64,000 bases of DNA from Psychrobacter sp. JCM 18902 (GCF_904846615.1 NZ_CAJHBK010000001.1:1488001-1552000), one strand, 5' to 3'; counted from the stretch's first letter, positions 33,843 to 43,719 are shown. Numbers and translations are program-made. Notes: generated by a model from the sequence alone, not told the origin.

Positions 33843-35552
33843 ATGAAATTTGCTTTATCGACTCTGTCTACTGCGGTGATGACGATTACGTTCATGGGTT
33901 TAGCGGCGCCTGTTTTTGCAAGCGCTACGGATCATAATATCGAGTCACCGAATGAGGTCACAGCCGTTGCAGTGACGCAAATTATCGACGCTGACACTCA
34001 ATACAGTACTCAAAGCAGTATTCAAGACATCGCTCAAAACAACGCTCAAAAAAACGAGATTCAAAATAAAAGGTCAACGATAGATACAGATATGGGTCAA
34101 GCCGAACAAAAAACTGGCTTAACAACGCTTATCGATCCCATTACCCATAAAAGTATTGATAATAGTTATCCATTAGCAGTATCTAGCCTGTTAAGCCTTG
34201 AGCAAGCTCAAAATATCTTATTACAAGTGTCACCGAAACTGGCCGCCAATCAAGCGGCGATTGCGGCTAGTGAATATCAAACGGATGCGCTCAAAACCTT
34301 AGACAATCCATTGGTGTTTGCCCAATTATCAGCCAACGCTTACAACTTAGACGCGGATCTTGACTTATCATCATTGAAAAACGGTATTGTTAATGACGTT
34401 AACAATGGTGTCGATAATGTGATTCCGCCTATTCCACCGCTACCAGATTTGCCGAATTTTGGTGAATTGGTCGGCGAGCGTATCCCAGATTCTTATGAGT
34501 TAAAGCGCTCAGGCTCAACGGCTGGTGCAGGTCTGGGCGTGGTTTGGCCCATCTATACTGCTGGACGTACCAACGCTTTGACAGGTGCTTCCAATGCCCG
34601 TACCCAAGAAGCCGTCGCAGACAGTCTATTGGATAAAAACGAGCTTTATAACACCCTGATTGAGCGTTATTTTAAGGCACAGCTGGCCATCATTGCCGCT
34701 TATTTACGCGAAGATGCTTATGATACCTTGCAGCAGACTGACCATATGGCGCAGCGGCTTTTTGAAGAAGGTTTTATCTCACGTGTTGATCGCTTAGAAG
34801 CACAATCTGCGCTTGCCGATGCAAAAAGTGAGTCCGTCAATGCCAATAACGATGCTCGTCTTGCGATGATGGCTTTACAGCGGCTATTGCGTACCGACTA
34901 TCGTATCAAACCCACGACACCGTTATTTGTCTCTAGCCGTCCTTTACCCGATGTAAACTATTTTCAAAATTTATCACTCACCAATCACCCAGGTCTACAA
35001 AAAGTCGCCGCCAAACGCGCACAAGCTGAGCAGCTACATGCGCTATCAGATACTGGTCACAAGCCTACCGTTATGCTCTATGGCTACGGGCAAATTGAAA
35101 AAGACCCCAGTTGGGTAGCCGGTATATCAGCCAGCTGGAAGCTGTGGGGTGGTCTTGATAAAAATGCGTCACTCGCGTCGAGCAATGCCAAAATACGCCA
35201 AGCGGATCTGTCTGAAATCGAAGTCAGTGACAATTTATTATTACTGGTCGAAAAAAACTGGCACGATGTTAATAATGCCCAATCTCGTTATCAGGCATTA
35301 CAAAGTAACGTAGATCTAGCCGCAGAAGTCTTACGTTTGCGCCAGTTGGGGCTACAAGAAGGTGTAAATACACCGATTGAGGTAGTCCAAGCACAAACGC
35401 AGTCGCTTAAAGCACGTACTGAACAAGCGCAAGCGGCGAACAGCTATGTACAATCGCTGGCCGCACTCATGCAAAGCTGTGGTACGCCTCTTGCCTTTAA
35501 TGCCTATCTTAATGCTGCTGATATTCGATTACCGACTTTGTATACTGAGTAA
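33843..35552 (+). CDS. TolC-family outer-membrane efflux channel
   Basis: This is a 569-residue outer-membrane factor. A signal peptide covers residues 1-26 (STAVMTITFMGLAAPVFA). A Gln/Asn-rich spacer of about 90 residues is unusual for the family. The two OEP halves follow: SLEQAQNILLQVSPKLAANQ begins the first, and the second includes FQNLSLTNHPGLQKVAAKRA and GVNTPIEVVQAQTQSLKART. Long helices of this type form the periplasmic tunnel, and three copies make the channel. A proline-rich loop (NVIPPIPPLPDLPNFGELV) probably lies at the extracellular or tip region. It is the first gene of an operon with an HlyD adaptor and two ABC-2 permeases. Confidence 0.88.
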   Translation: MKFALSTLSTAVMTITFMGLAAPVFASATDHNIESPNEVTAVAVTQIIDADTQYSTQSSIQDIAQNNAQKNEIQNKRSTIDTDMGQAEQKTGLTTLIDPITHKSIDNSYPLAVSSLLSLEQAQNILLQVSPKLAANQAAIAASEYQTDALKTLDNPLVFAQLSANAYNLDADLDLSSLKNGIVNDVNNGVDNVIPPIPPLPDLPNFGELVGERIPDSYELKRSGSTAGAGLGVVWPIYTAGRTNALTGASNARTQEAVADSLLDKNELYNTLIERYFKAQLAIIAAYLREDAYDTLQQTDHMAQRLFEEGFISRVDRLEAQSALADAKSESVNANNDARLAMMALQRLLRTDYRIKPTTPLFVSSRPLPDVNYFQNLSLTNHPGLQKVAAKRAQAEQLHALSDTGHKPTVMLYGYGQIEKDPSWVAGISASWKLWGGLDKNASLASSNAKIRQADLSEIEVSDNLLLLVEKNWHDVNNAQSRYQALQSNVDLAAEVLRLRQLGLQEGVNTPIEVVQAQTQSLKARTEQAQAANSYVQSLAALMQSCGTPLAFNAYLNAADIRLPTLYTE

Positions 35553-35638
35553 TGATTTAATTTGAAAATGATAGATAGTGTGGATAAGCGTTTATATAGT
35601 CGATTCGATTTTAAAGTATGACAAGGAAGCTGAGCGAA

Positions 35639-35657
35639 GAGGTATATTTGATACCTC
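35639..35657 (+). promoter_or_regulatory. Hairpin between the TolC-like and BrkB genes
   Basis: GAGGTAT and ATACCTC form a perfect 7-bp stem with a 5-base loop in the 210-bp gap. No T-run follows. It may be an mRNA processing site or part of an internal promoter region. Confidence 0.35.
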
Positions 35658-35762
35658 AAGCGAGGTTAACGCCACAATACTATTACAGTAGCCTGACCAT
35701 ACTAATTATCATGAAGCTGCCATTAACCATACTATTGCTAACTCTATTGCGAATACTGTTTT

Positions 35763-36629
35763 ATGAAAAACCCGACTTCTAAATTAATAAATAACTGGCT
35801 GCAGCCTTCATTAAAGACGTGGCGTATTGCGAACAACTCTAATGTTTGGGCACACTGCGCGAGCGTGGGATTTTTTGGTTTTTTATCAATTTTTCCAGTA
35901 ATGGCGGTGTTTGTACTGCTTTATGGTCTCGCGTTTTCACCAGCTGAGATGCAAGAGCAAATCTCGGTTTTGCGTCCGTTTATACCTGATACGGTGTATG
36001 AAGTCCTCAATTCACGCCTAAGCGCATTGGTCTCTAATACCACATCCGCGCTCACGTTTAGTCTTGTCTTATCGACCTTACTCGCCCTATATGCTGGCTC
36101 TAAAGGTGTTAAATCTTTAATTATTCTGATCAATCTTGCCTTTCATATCACTCAAGAGCGAAGCTTCATACAAGGTAACATTTTAGCAGTCAGCTTAACC
36201 TTTGGCGCGGTAGTAATCTTGATTATAGCGGTCTCTTCTATTGCTATTATTCCTGTAGGGGCAGCCTATTTCCCCTTCCCGCAAATAGCTAAAACGATTG
36301 CGCTTTGGAGCAGGTGGCCTATATTGGCTGGTATCATATTTTTAAGCTTTTTAAGTCTCTATCGCCTAGCCCCAAACCGTGACGCCGTCGCGCTAAAAAA
36401 ACTGGTGCCAGGAGCAGCTCTGGCGACCATTCTTTGGATTGTATTGTCTGTGCTATTTTCGATTTATGTGCAAAACTTTAATAACTATAGCGCTGAGTTT
36501 GGCGCGCTTTCAGCTGCCGTGGTCATTATGCTTTGGCTTTATTATTCAGCATTTATCGTCGCTTTTGGTGCGATTTTTAATTCTGAAGCCTTAGAAAGCG
36601 CCAAACCTTATGCTGTCCGAATGTACTAA
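35763..36629 (+). CDS. YihY/BrkB-family inner-membrane protein
   Basis: This 288-residue polytopic protein has about six hydrophobic segments. Family signatures are ASVGFFGFLSIFPVMAVFVL near the N-terminus, LYRLAPNRDAVALKKLVPGA in the middle, and FGALSAAVVIMLWLYYSAFI near the end. The YihY/BrkB group was once called RNase BN by mistake; its true function is unclear, with proposals of transport or lipid-related roles. It starts 210 bp after the TolC-like gene and ends 48 bp before the HlyD gene. It therefore lies within the exporter operon, an unusual place that suggests a linked function. Confidence 0.88.
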   Translation: MKNPTSKLINNWLQPSLKTWRIANNSNVWAHCASVGFFGFLSIFPVMAVFVLLYGLAFSPAEMQEQISVLRPFIPDTVYEVLNSRLSALVSNTTSALTFSLVLSTLLALYAGSKGVKSLIILINLAFHITQERSFIQGNILAVSLTFGAVVILIIAVSSIAIIPVGAAYFPFPQIAKTIALWSRWPILAGIIFLSFLSLYRLAPNRDAVALKKLVPGAALATILWIVLSVLFSIYVQNFNNYSAEFGALSAAVVIMLWLYYSAFIVAFGAIFNSEALESAKPYAVRMY

Positions 36630-36677
36630 TAACATACCCTTTATCCTCAATTTTGCTGCTTTAGGAATCTCACTGTC

Positions 36678-37862
36678 ATGACTGAATCTACCAACGAATC
36701 AGACGACTCGCGCAAGTTAAACGACTCAGAGCAATCTACCGACTCAGTCAATAACCATAACGATCAAGAAACTGATGCTGAAAATGAGCAAGCAGTGCCT
36801 ACTTATAAGCGCCATGCAGAAAAAGCGGATGAATCTGCCATGATAAAAAAGGCACTTCTGGCGCTATTGGTTCTGATTGTATTAGGTGTTATTGCCTATG
36901 GTCTATATAAAAGCAATCAGCATAGCGAGCCTGAAGTCGTGACTTTGCAAGGGCAGATGCAGATGCAGCAAACCTCCATCGCGGCAAAAGTGCCGGGACG
37001 TATTGCCAAAATTCTGGTCACAGAAGGTGATGCGGTGACGGTCGGGCAACAGCTGATTGAAATGGACTCGCCTGAGATTAACGCAAAGATTAATCAAGCG
37101 CTGGCTGGCAAGCAAATGGCACAAAGTCAGTTAGATAAAGCCGAAAATGGCGCCCGTCCACAAGAGATCGCTCAAGCAAAAGCGGCGTGGCAAGCCAACA
37201 AAGCTGCTTCTGATTTGGCAGAGAACACTTACCAGCGTGTCAACCGCCTTTATGAAGAAGGCCTTATGGCACGGCAAAAACGCGATGAGGCATATGCGCA
37301 ATATCTAGCCACTCAGGATCAAACTGAAGCGGCGCGCTTGCAATACGATTTGGCAAAAGAAGGCGCACGCAGCGAAGATAAATCAGCGGCGACAGCGCAA
37401 GTAGCACAAGTCGATGCCCAACTAGAAGAAGCACTGGTGGCAAAAGAAGAAGCCAATTTAAAAAGCCCTATTGCAGGCATTGTGGACAATGTCATTGTCA
37501 GCGCGGGTGAAGTCATTGGACAAGGCGTGCCTATCTTGACGTTGGTCAATACCGATGAGCAGTGGGTCGTACTTAATGTCACCGAATCCTACTTAAACCA
37601 GTTTGCGATTGGTCAGCAATTTACTGGTACGATTCCTGCGCTGTCATCAGCAAATAAGCCTTATACCAAACAGTTTACCGTTTATGCTACGTCAACATTG
37701 TCTGACTTTGCCACTTGGCGGCCGACCAATAATGATGATGGATTCGATGTACGTACCTTTGAAGTAAAGGCACGTCCGACGACTCCCGATGCACGTATTC
37801 GCTCAGGTATGAGCGTTATTGTACGCGTCAATCCAGCACTTACTAATGCAAGCCAAGAGTAA
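36678..37862 (+). CDS. HlyD-family periplasmic adaptor (membrane fusion protein)
   Basis: This 394-residue protein bridges an inner-membrane transporter and a TolC-type channel. A polar, acidic cytoplasmic arm of about 55 residues precedes the single membrane helix (KKALLALLVLIVLGVIAYGL). The first half of the biotinyl-lipoyl domain is SIAAKVPGRIAKILVTEGDA. A long coiled-coil hairpin with repeated ENGARPQE and EGARSED turns follows, and the second lipoyl half is LKSPIAGIVDNVIVSAGEVI. The C-terminal beta domain ends IRSGMSVIVRVNP. It is followed after 3 bp by the first permease gene. The long N-terminal arm is not typical. Confidence 0.92.
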   Translation: MTESTNESDDSRKLNDSEQSTDSVNNHNDQETDAENEQAVPTYKRHAEKADESAMIKKALLALLVLIVLGVIAYGLYKSNQHSEPEVVTLQGQMQMQQTSIAAKVPGRIAKILVTEGDAVTVGQQLIEMDSPEINAKINQALAGKQMAQSQLDKAENGARPQEIAQAKAAWQANKAASDLAENTYQRVNRLYEEGLMARQKRDEAYAQYLATQDQTEAARLQYDLAKEGARSEDKSAATAQVAQVDAQLEEALVAKEEANLKSPIAGIVDNVIVSAGEVIGQGVPILTLVNTDEQWVVLNVTESYLNQFAIGQQFTGTIPALSSANKPYTKQFTVYATSTLSDFATWRPTNNDDGFDVRTFEVKARPTTPDARIRSGMSVIVRVNPALTNASQE

Positions 37863-37865
37863 GCC

Positions 37866-39203
37866 ATGCACCCGATGAAGTTAAGTAAGGCTTTTTTGCG
37901 TAGTGCTGCCTATGAGCGACGGTTTTTGACCAAAAATCCGTGGGACTTCAGTATGGTGGTCTGGATACCACTGGCAACGGTTTTACTGATTTGGTGGATA
38001 TTTTCACAAACACAGATTACGGATTTGCCCATTGGGGTGATAGACCAAGACAATAGCCCGATTGCCAATACCGCGGTACGCTATTTGGAAGCCAGCCCTA
38101 CTCTAACGGTTAGACAGCTTTATTACTCAGAGGCTGAGGCAAAAGCGGCTATTTTGCAGCGTGATATTTACGCTATTGTCATTATCCCTGAAGATTTTTC
38201 TCGGCATATTTTATCTGGTAAGCCTGCTCCATTAATTTTACAAGTAAATGCTCAGTACGGCACACATTCGGGCATTATCCAAACCAGCGTTCAAGCGGTC
38301 GCTGGGACGTTATCGGCAGGCGTTGAGATACAGCGTTTAGTCAAACAAGGCATGGCACCGTCGCAAGCTGCGATTGCTTACTCACCGATTGGCATACAGC
38401 GTATCAGCCTGTTTAACGCGGCCACCGATTATCAGCAGTTTTTGGCTTCAACCGTCATACCCGCGCTGCTGCATATTTTAGCGATGGTGATCGGTGCAAC
38501 GACGATTGGTCGTGAGCTGCGGGATAAACGACTCGGCCACTGGTATCGCTTTATCAGTACAGGTCATCCTGATTTGACGCGAACCACGCAAAACGAGTCA
38601 ACATCAGGGAAAATATTAAATGCCGTAGAAAACAACCAAGACTTGAGCAAAAACGATCAAATCTCAGTCTCTAGCCATGCGAATGAAGATATGACGGAAA
38701 GTGCAAACGTTTTAGTATTATTGTTTGGTCTGTTAGGCAAATACTTTTGGCCGACATTGGCCTTTAGCATGTGGGCGATGTTGGCTCTATGGCTTGCCAC
38801 GCCGCAAGAATCCATTGCCATGAGCTCAGTGCTTGCAACTTATGCTGGTTTGATATTATTAATAATGCTATCGTTTTGGCTGGGTGCTATCTTTACCTTA
38901 GGCTCATTTTCATTACGCATGGGCTTGTCTGCTACTGGTTTTATTTCAGCACCTTCTTATGCCTTTGCTGGTGTGACCTTTCCTTATATTGCTATCAGTG
39001 ACAGTGCTCGGCATTGGTCAGATGCACTGCCACTCACTCACTATCTAAAACTACACATTGCACAATTACAGATGCAAGCGCCTGTTGCTGTGTCATTACC
39101 GATCGTTTATGGTCTGGCTATTGCCACGACGATTGCGATGACCCTGACTACTTTATTAACCAAACGCGCGCTGGCGCATCCTGAACGTTGGGGGGCGCGC
39201 TAA
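37866..39203 (+). CDS. ABC-2-type permease, first of a pair
   Basis: This 445-residue membrane protein belongs to the YhhJ/ABC2_membrane_3 group. One N-terminal transmembrane helix leads to a large extracytoplasmic domain beginning DLPIGVIDQDNSPIANTAVR, with five or six helices in the C-terminal half. A polar insert of about 60 residues (around 240-285, e.g. TRTTQNESTSGKILNAVEN) lies between helices where relatives are short. The protein carries no Walker motifs. Its stop codon overlaps the next start (TAATG), so the two permeases are translationally coupled and presumably form a heterodimer. No ATP-binding subunit is encoded in the operon. Confidence 0.88.
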   Translation: MHPMKLSKAFLRSAAYERRFLTKNPWDFSMVVWIPLATVLLIWWIFSQTQITDLPIGVIDQDNSPIANTAVRYLEASPTLTVRQLYYSEAEAKAAILQRDIYAIVIIPEDFSRHILSGKPAPLILQVNAQYGTHSGIIQTSVQAVAGTLSAGVEIQRLVKQGMAPSQAAIAYSPIGIQRISLFNAATDYQQFLASTVIPALLHILAMVIGATTIGRELRDKRLGHWYRFISTGHPDLTRTTQNESTSGKILNAVENNQDLSKNDQISVSSHANEDMTESANVLVLLFGLLGKYFWPTLAFSMWAMLALWLATPQESIAMSSVLATYAGLILLIMLSFWLGAIFTLGSFSLRMGLSATGFISAPSYAFAGVTFPYIAISDSARHWSDALPLTHYLKLHIAQLQMQAPVAVSLPIVYGLAIATTIAMTLTTLLTKRALAHPERWGAR

Positions 39204-40405
39204 TGTCATTACCACCAAAAGACCATTTATCTTCGACAACGTCAGATTCAACCAAGCAGTCTTCAACACCAAGTTTCTTAGCTAGTTTTTTACAAACTAT
39301 TAAGGACATCTTTTCTGATAAAGGTGTGCTATTACTCTTACTGATTGCCCCCATTATTTATGGCTTCTTTTATCCTTGGCCTTATTCGACAGAAGTGGTC
39401 AACCATGTACCTGTTGGTATCATTGATAACGACAATAGTAATCTATCACGAACCATCGTTCGCTATGCGAGTGCCAGTCCGCAGTTAGACACACAGCTTT
39501 TTCTCAACGAGCAGCAGGCTAAAGAGGCCATGTGGTCAGATGAAATCGCTGGATACATGGTCATTCCAAGTGGGCTTGAGCAGCAAGTACTATCAGGAAA
39601 AGCGGCGAGCGTCAGCGTATTGGGTAATGGCGGCTACTTTCTATTAAATAAAAACGTGCAGATGGGGTTTTTAAAAGCAGTCAGTACGGTATCAGCAGGG
39701 ATTGAAGTCAAAAAAAATGTGGCACAAGGTGCTTATTCAGCAACAGCGGCTGCTAATACTCAAGCAGTACCATTAGTGATTGTCCCTCTATACAATCAAA
39801 CAGAAGGTTATGGCGCTTACGTGGTGCCAGCGGTCTCTATTCTAATTTTGCAACAAACCTTATTAATCGCCACAGCGATGCTGATTGGTACGTGGTATGA
39901 GCAGCGGCGACATGCGACGAGTATCCGTGGTTGGCTTGGGCGAATTGCTGCGCTCAGTATGTTCAGCTTCATTATTGGCTGCTTTTATTATGGCTGGACA
40001 TTTGAGCTCCACCACTATCCGCGCGGGCAAAACATGCTTGGCAGTTTACTGTTCCTTCTGTTATTTTGTCCAACCGTAGCGACACTTGGTTGCGTGCTTG
40101 GACTCTGGTTTCGCCAGCGCGAACGTAGTATGCAAATCCTGATTTTTAGCTCACTACCGATGTTTTTTGTCAGTGGTTATCCGTGGCCAGCAGATCAGCT
40201 GCCCACATTTTTACAAATCATACGTTGGTTCGTACCCACGACACCGGGTATCAATACCTCCGTCCAGCTTAATCAAATGGGAGCTAGTATCTCCCAAGTT
40301 TCTACTGGATTTTATGCACTAGCCGCCTTATGGGTGTTTTACTTTGCGCTACTTATGTGGGTGCGCTGGCATGACGCGAATAAAGCACTTAAAACAGTGT
40401 CCTAA
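39203..40405 (+). CDS. ABC-2-type permease, second of a pair
   Basis: This 400-residue permease is homologous to the preceding one: its extracytoplasmic domain begins HVPVGIIDNDNSNLSRTIVR. One N-terminal helix (LLLLLIAPIIYGFFYPWPY) and about five C-terminal helices are visible, with PWPADQLPTFLQIIRWFVPT before the last one. I chose the ATG at 39203, which overlaps the upstream stop and follows a GGGGGG stretch, over a TTG at 39188. The operon ends here with a terminator at 40473-40506. Substrate unknown; toxic small molecules or envelope precursors are both possible. Confidence 0.88.
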   Translation: MSLPPKDHLSSTTSDSTKQSSTPSFLASFLQTIKDIFSDKGVLLLLLIAPIIYGFFYPWPYSTEVVNHVPVGIIDNDNSNLSRTIVRYASASPQLDTQLFLNEQQAKEAMWSDEIAGYMVIPSGLEQQVLSGKAASVSVLGNGGYFLLNKNVQMGFLKAVSTVSAGIEVKKNVAQGAYSATAAANTQAVPLVIVPLYNQTEGYGAYVVPAVSILILQQTLLIATAMLIGTWYEQRRHATSIRGWLGRIAALSMFSFIIGCFYYGWTFELHHYPRGQNMLGSLLFLLLFCPTVATLGCVLGLWFRQRERSMQILIFSSLPMFFVSGYPWPADQLPTFLQIIRWFVPTTPGINTSVQLNQMGASISQVSTGFYALAALWVFYFALLMWVRWHDANKALKTVS

Positions 40406-40472
40406 AGCAAAAGACGATTGCATGTCATTAGCGACTGCCATCAATAAAAGCCAAATCAATAAACCTGAATCA

Positions 40473-40506
40473 AAAAAAGCGCCTGCTAAATAGTAGGCGC
40501 TTTTTT
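40473..40506. terminator. Bidirectional terminator, permease / sthA
   Basis: A 16-position stem with one G-U pair (40473-40488 with 40491-40506), with AGCGCCTGCTA/TAGTAGGCGCT and A6/T6 flanks, lies between convergent genes. Confidence 0.9.
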
Positions 40507-40533
40507 ATTTATAACGTTTTAAGATTCTATCAC

Positions 40534-42183
40534 TTAAAAAACACGATTAAGACCATTTAGTGCCGCCACGCGATACGCTTCTGCCATCGTTGGATAGTTA
40601 AAAGTAGTATTCACAAAGTACTCAAGTGTATTATTACTCTTACACTTCATCACGGCTTGACCAATATGAATAATCTCTGAAGCATGGTTACCGTAACAAT
40701 GGATCCCTAAAATCTCCAACGTATCACGATGGAACAAAATCTTGAGTACGCCTGAGCGTTCACCAATGATTTGTGCTCGTGCCAAATGCTTGAAGAATGC
40801 TTGACCCACTTCGTATGGGACTTTTTCGTCGGTTAGCTCTTGCTCAGTTTTACCGATACAAGAAATTTCAGGAATCGTATAGATACCAGTTGGCACGCTT
40901 GACACTGGTTCCGCATCGCTATCACCAACCATAAAGGCCGCCGCACAGCGTCCTTGGTCATAAGCGGCAGAAGCCAAAGATGGCCAACCAATCACATCGC
41001 CTGCGGCATAGATATTTTCGATTTCAGTACAATAGGTATCATCAACTTTTAATTGACCACGGCTGTTTGCTTTTAGACCAATCGCTTCTAAGTTTAAACC
41101 TTCCGTATTACCTGAGCGACCATTTGACCAAAGAATGGCATCAGATTTGATGCGCTTACCACTCTTTAGATGCAAGACGACATAATCGTCATGCGTTTCA
41201 AGATGATCAATCTCTTCATTACTACGAATCAATACGCCAAATTGTCTAAAGTCATGCGCGATAGCATCGCTAATCTCGCTATCGAGATAACTGAGCAATT
41301 GATTTTGGTTATTAATCAAATCAACCTTATAACCAAGACCCGTAAAGATAGAGGCATATTCACAACCAATCACGCCCGCACCATAGATGATAATTTTTTT
41401 GACCACATAATCCATTTGCAAAATTTTATCAGAATCAAAAACGCGCGGATGGTTAAAGTCTAAAATTTCAGGGCGATAAGGACGACTACCAACCGTTACG
41501 ATGGCTTTATTAAAGGTAATGGTTTCAAAGACATTGTCATCGGTTTCAACACGCAAAGTATGAGCATCAATGAAACTTGCCCAACCTTGAATCACTTCAA
41601 TGCGATTGCGTTCATAGAATCGGGTGTGCGTACTAACCTGATTGCGAATGACTTTTCGGGCATTGGCAAGCACTCTATTTAGAGGAACTTGCTTGTACTC
41701 CATCGCCTTGGTAAACATAGGATCACGGCGAAAGTTAATGAGGTTAAATACCGATTGGCGCAGTGCTTTACTTGGAATCGTACCCACATGGGTAGAGTTA
41801 CCACCTACCTGATCACGTGGATCAATGACCACCACTTTTTTGCCAGATTTAGTCAGTTTCATAGCTGCCGCTTCGCCAGCAGGACCTGCTCCTAAAACGA
41901 CCGCATCATACTCATACTCGTGATTATCGCCTTTTAAGCGACGTGAATCTTTCGTATAACCAGACTTGATATCGATTCGCGTATCATCGAGCGGATTAAT
42001 AAGATCAGGATGGTGCATGACATCATCAGTGACCTGCTCATGGGTTTGTTCAATATTTTGTTTTTTATTTTTGCCTTCAGTATGTTCAGGATTCGGCACG
42101 CGACCGCTTTCTTTATTCGATACTTCGGTATGAATGTCTTTACCAATATCATTGGTCGCGTCGCTTGGTTTTTTAGTTCCCAT
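40534..42183 (-). CDS. sthA: Soluble pyridine nucleotide transhydrogenase SthA
   Basis: SthA is a cytoplasmic flavoprotein that moves hydride between NADPH and NAD+. The FAD motif [16 protein letters not shown] is at about 95-110. The former redox-active site reads [14 protein letters not shown] (129-142), lacking the Cys pair of lipoamide dehydrogenases, as is diagnostic for SthA. A second nucleotide-binding motif [17 protein letters not shown] and the dimer domain with [17 protein letters not shown] sequence follow. It is 549 residues long against 466 in E. coli; the extra part is a highly charged N-terminal arm of about 90 residues. The ATG and surrounding frame give no reason to prefer a later start, though M56 is in frame. 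Confidence 0.94.
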   Translation of the reverse strand: MGTKKPSDATNDIGKDIHTEVSNKESGRVPNPEHTEGKNKKQNIEQTHEQVTDDVMHHPDLINPLDDTRIDIKSGYTKDSRRLKGDNHEYEYDAVVLGAGPAGEAAAMKLTKSGKKVVVIDPRDQVGGNSTHVGTIPSKALRQSVFNLINFRRDPMFTKAMEYKQVPLNRVLANARKVIRNQVSTHTRFYERNRIEVIQGWASFIDAHTLRVETDDNVFETITFNKAIVTVGSRPYRPEILDFNHPRVFDSDKILQMDYVVKKIIIYGAGVIGCEYASIFTGLGYKVDLINNQNQLLSYLDSEISDAIAHDFRQFGVLIRSNEEIDHLETHDDYVVLHLKSGKRIKSDAILWSNGRSGNTEGLNLEAIGLKANSRGQLKVDDTYCTEIENIYAAGDVIGWPSLASAAYDQGRCAAAFMVGDSDAEPVSSVPTGIYTIPEISCIGKTEQELTDEKVPYEVGQAFFKHLARAQIIGERSGVLKILFHRDTLEILGIHCYGNHASEIIHIGQAVMKCKSNNTLEYFVNTTFNYPTMAEAYRVAALNGLNRVF

Positions 42184-42264
42184 CGTGTCCTCTTTACATT
42201 TACTTATTTATTTGATTTTTAGACTGTGTATGAATCAATAATTGCTTGAGTCAAAATCACACGA

Positions 42265-42669
42265 CTAAGGCGTGCCCACCATACGTTGTGACACAATATT
42301 TTGTAGTGTCCAATGCCCAGTCGCGCTTTTCTGTCCCTCGTCAATCTGCGGACGCGCGCTAATCACATATTCTGTGCCAAGGCTTGGTTTAAAGTCATCA
42401 ATCCAATCATAAGGTACCTGAAACACGCTGCCATCTTTACTTGATTTGGCCAGTAAACACTGCATCGGTAATGCCGAGGCGCAGGCCACACGATTGGGCA
42501 TGATTGTTAGCGTTTGCGCTTCACCCAATACAATGGTTGGGATATAACGTGGCTCAGGCACTGGCTCACGTGAAAAAGGTGACGTTTGGCAAGCACTCAG
42601 TAAACTGACCGCACTCAGCAAGCTGGCCAATAATAAAGGGGTCTTGCTAGACTTATAAGATGAACTCAT
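42265..42669 (-). CDS. Lipoprotein with DUF4377-like domain
   Basis: This is a 134-residue predicted lipoprotein. The signal peptide ends in the lipobox LLSAC with acylated C27 (ASLLSAVSLLSACQTS). The mature part has IMPNRVACASALPMQCLLAK, with two cysteines, and a following W-I-D-D-F motif. This resembles DUF4377, whose function is unknown. The residue after the Cys is Gln, so outer-membrane sorting is expected. It lies 82 bp upstream of sthA on the same strand and could be in one transcript with it. Confidence 0.75.
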   Translation of the reverse strand: MSSSYKSSKTPLLLASLLSAVSLLSACQTSPFSREPVPEPRYIPTIVLGEAQTLTIMPNRVACASALPMQCLLAKSSKDGSVFQVPYDWIDDFKPSLGTEYVISARPQIDEGQKSATGHWTLQNIVSQRMVGTP

Positions 42670-42750
42670 AATATTCTCTATGTGATAATGAGATGGTATT
42701 AAATGATGATTATTAATAGTGATGCTTTAAATAATGGTTCTTTTTTGAGC

Positions 42751-42778
42751 AATCGTTATTGCTAAATCGTTATTGCTA
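42751..42778. repeat. Two tandem copies of a 14-bp repeat
   Basis: AATCGTTATTGCTA occurs twice head to tail (42751-42764 and 42765-42778) between ppsR and the lipoprotein gene. It may be a regulatory repeat or a simple duplication. Confidence 0.6.
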
Positions 42779-42822
42779 AATAATTAATTGATTCAAGCAA
42801 TTCATTGATAGCTCATATTTTA

Positions 42823-43719
42823 TTAGCCGATACGGCGTTTGAGACCCGTCATCTGCAAGATGCGCGTAGCGATTTCTTCAACGGACATCTCAGAGACATC
42901 AAGGCTTGGAATACCATGCGTGATATAAATCCCTTGTATTGCCCGCTGCTCTTGCTGACATTGCTGATAGCTCGAATAACGACTGCCCGCACGGCGCTCT
43001 TGACGGATTTTCACCAAGCGATCAGTATCAATCAATAGACCGAACAGCTTGTCTTTGTGCTCGCGCAATGCTTTTGGTAATTGATTATCGTACAAGTCAT
43101 CTTCGGTCAAAGGATAATTTGCTGCTCGAATACCGAACTGTAAGGCTAAGTATAAAGAAGTCGGTGTTTTGCCTGAACGTGATACGCCCACCAAAATAAT
43201 ATCGGCCGCATCATAATGACGCGTACGCGCACCATCATCATTGTCTAAAGCGAAATGCACCGCGTCGATACGTTCTTTATAAGTCTCAGAATCCACATCG
43301 TCGTGTGCATGACCCGAATGTCCGTCAGGCTCCACACCCGTTTCTTCAGCGACGCGACCTATCAAACCCTCATACATATCCAAGTTACAGCTTTGGGCAG
43401 AATTGATCTTTTCACGAATATCAGGGTTAACAATCGTATCAAAGACTAATGGCAACAAGCCATCTCGCTGATACGCCATGTTGATTTGCTCAACGGCGTC
43501 TTCTGCACGCTCTAAGCTATCGACATATGGCAACACTCGTGTTTCAAAAGGTACTGAAGCAAACTGACTCAAGATAGCGCGGCCAAGCGTCTCCGCCGTA
43601 ATCGCTGTGCCATCTGAGATAAAAAACGCGGTTCGAACGGCTTGAGAGCTGTCTAAGTTTAACGCGTTGCGATTTTGAATAGTGGGATTCAGTTGTTCAG
43701 CTGGATTACTTGAGTACAT
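42823..43719 (-). CDS. ppsR: PEP synthase regulatory kinase/pyrophosphorylase PpsR
   Basis: This is a 298-residue DUF299 protein that switches PEP synthase off and on by ADP-dependent phosphorylation and Pi-dependent dephosphorylation of a Thr next to the catalytic His. The N-terminal signature FFISDGTAITAETLGRAIL is clear. The P-loop GVSRSGKTPTS is at 178-188, and PLTEDDLYDNQLPKAL and RRAGSRYSSYQQCQQE match the C-terminal half. It is divergent from ppsA, its target, across 595 bp. A His/Asp-rich insert (GHSGHAHDDVDSE, about 133-145) is longer than in E. coli. Confidence 0.94.
   Translation of the reverse strand: MYSSNPAEQLNPTIQNRNALNLDSSQAVRTAFFISDGTAITAETLGRAILSQFASVPFETRVLPYVDSLERAEDAVEQINMAYQRDGLLPLVFDTIVNPDIREKINSAQSCNLDMYEGLIGRVAEETGVEPDGHSGHAHDDVDSETYKERIDAVHFALDNDDGARTRHYDAADIILVGVSRSGKTPTSLYLALQFGIRAANYPLTEDDLYDNQLPKALREHKDKLFGLLIDTDRLVKIRQERRAGSRYSSYQQCQQEQRAIQGIYITHGIPSLDVSEMSVEEIATRILQMTGLKRRIG

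Noticed and set aside
42739..42800. Possible RNA gene in the ppsR-lipoprotein gap
   Set aside because: Only a 14-bp duplication is seen; no cloverleaf or stable fold.
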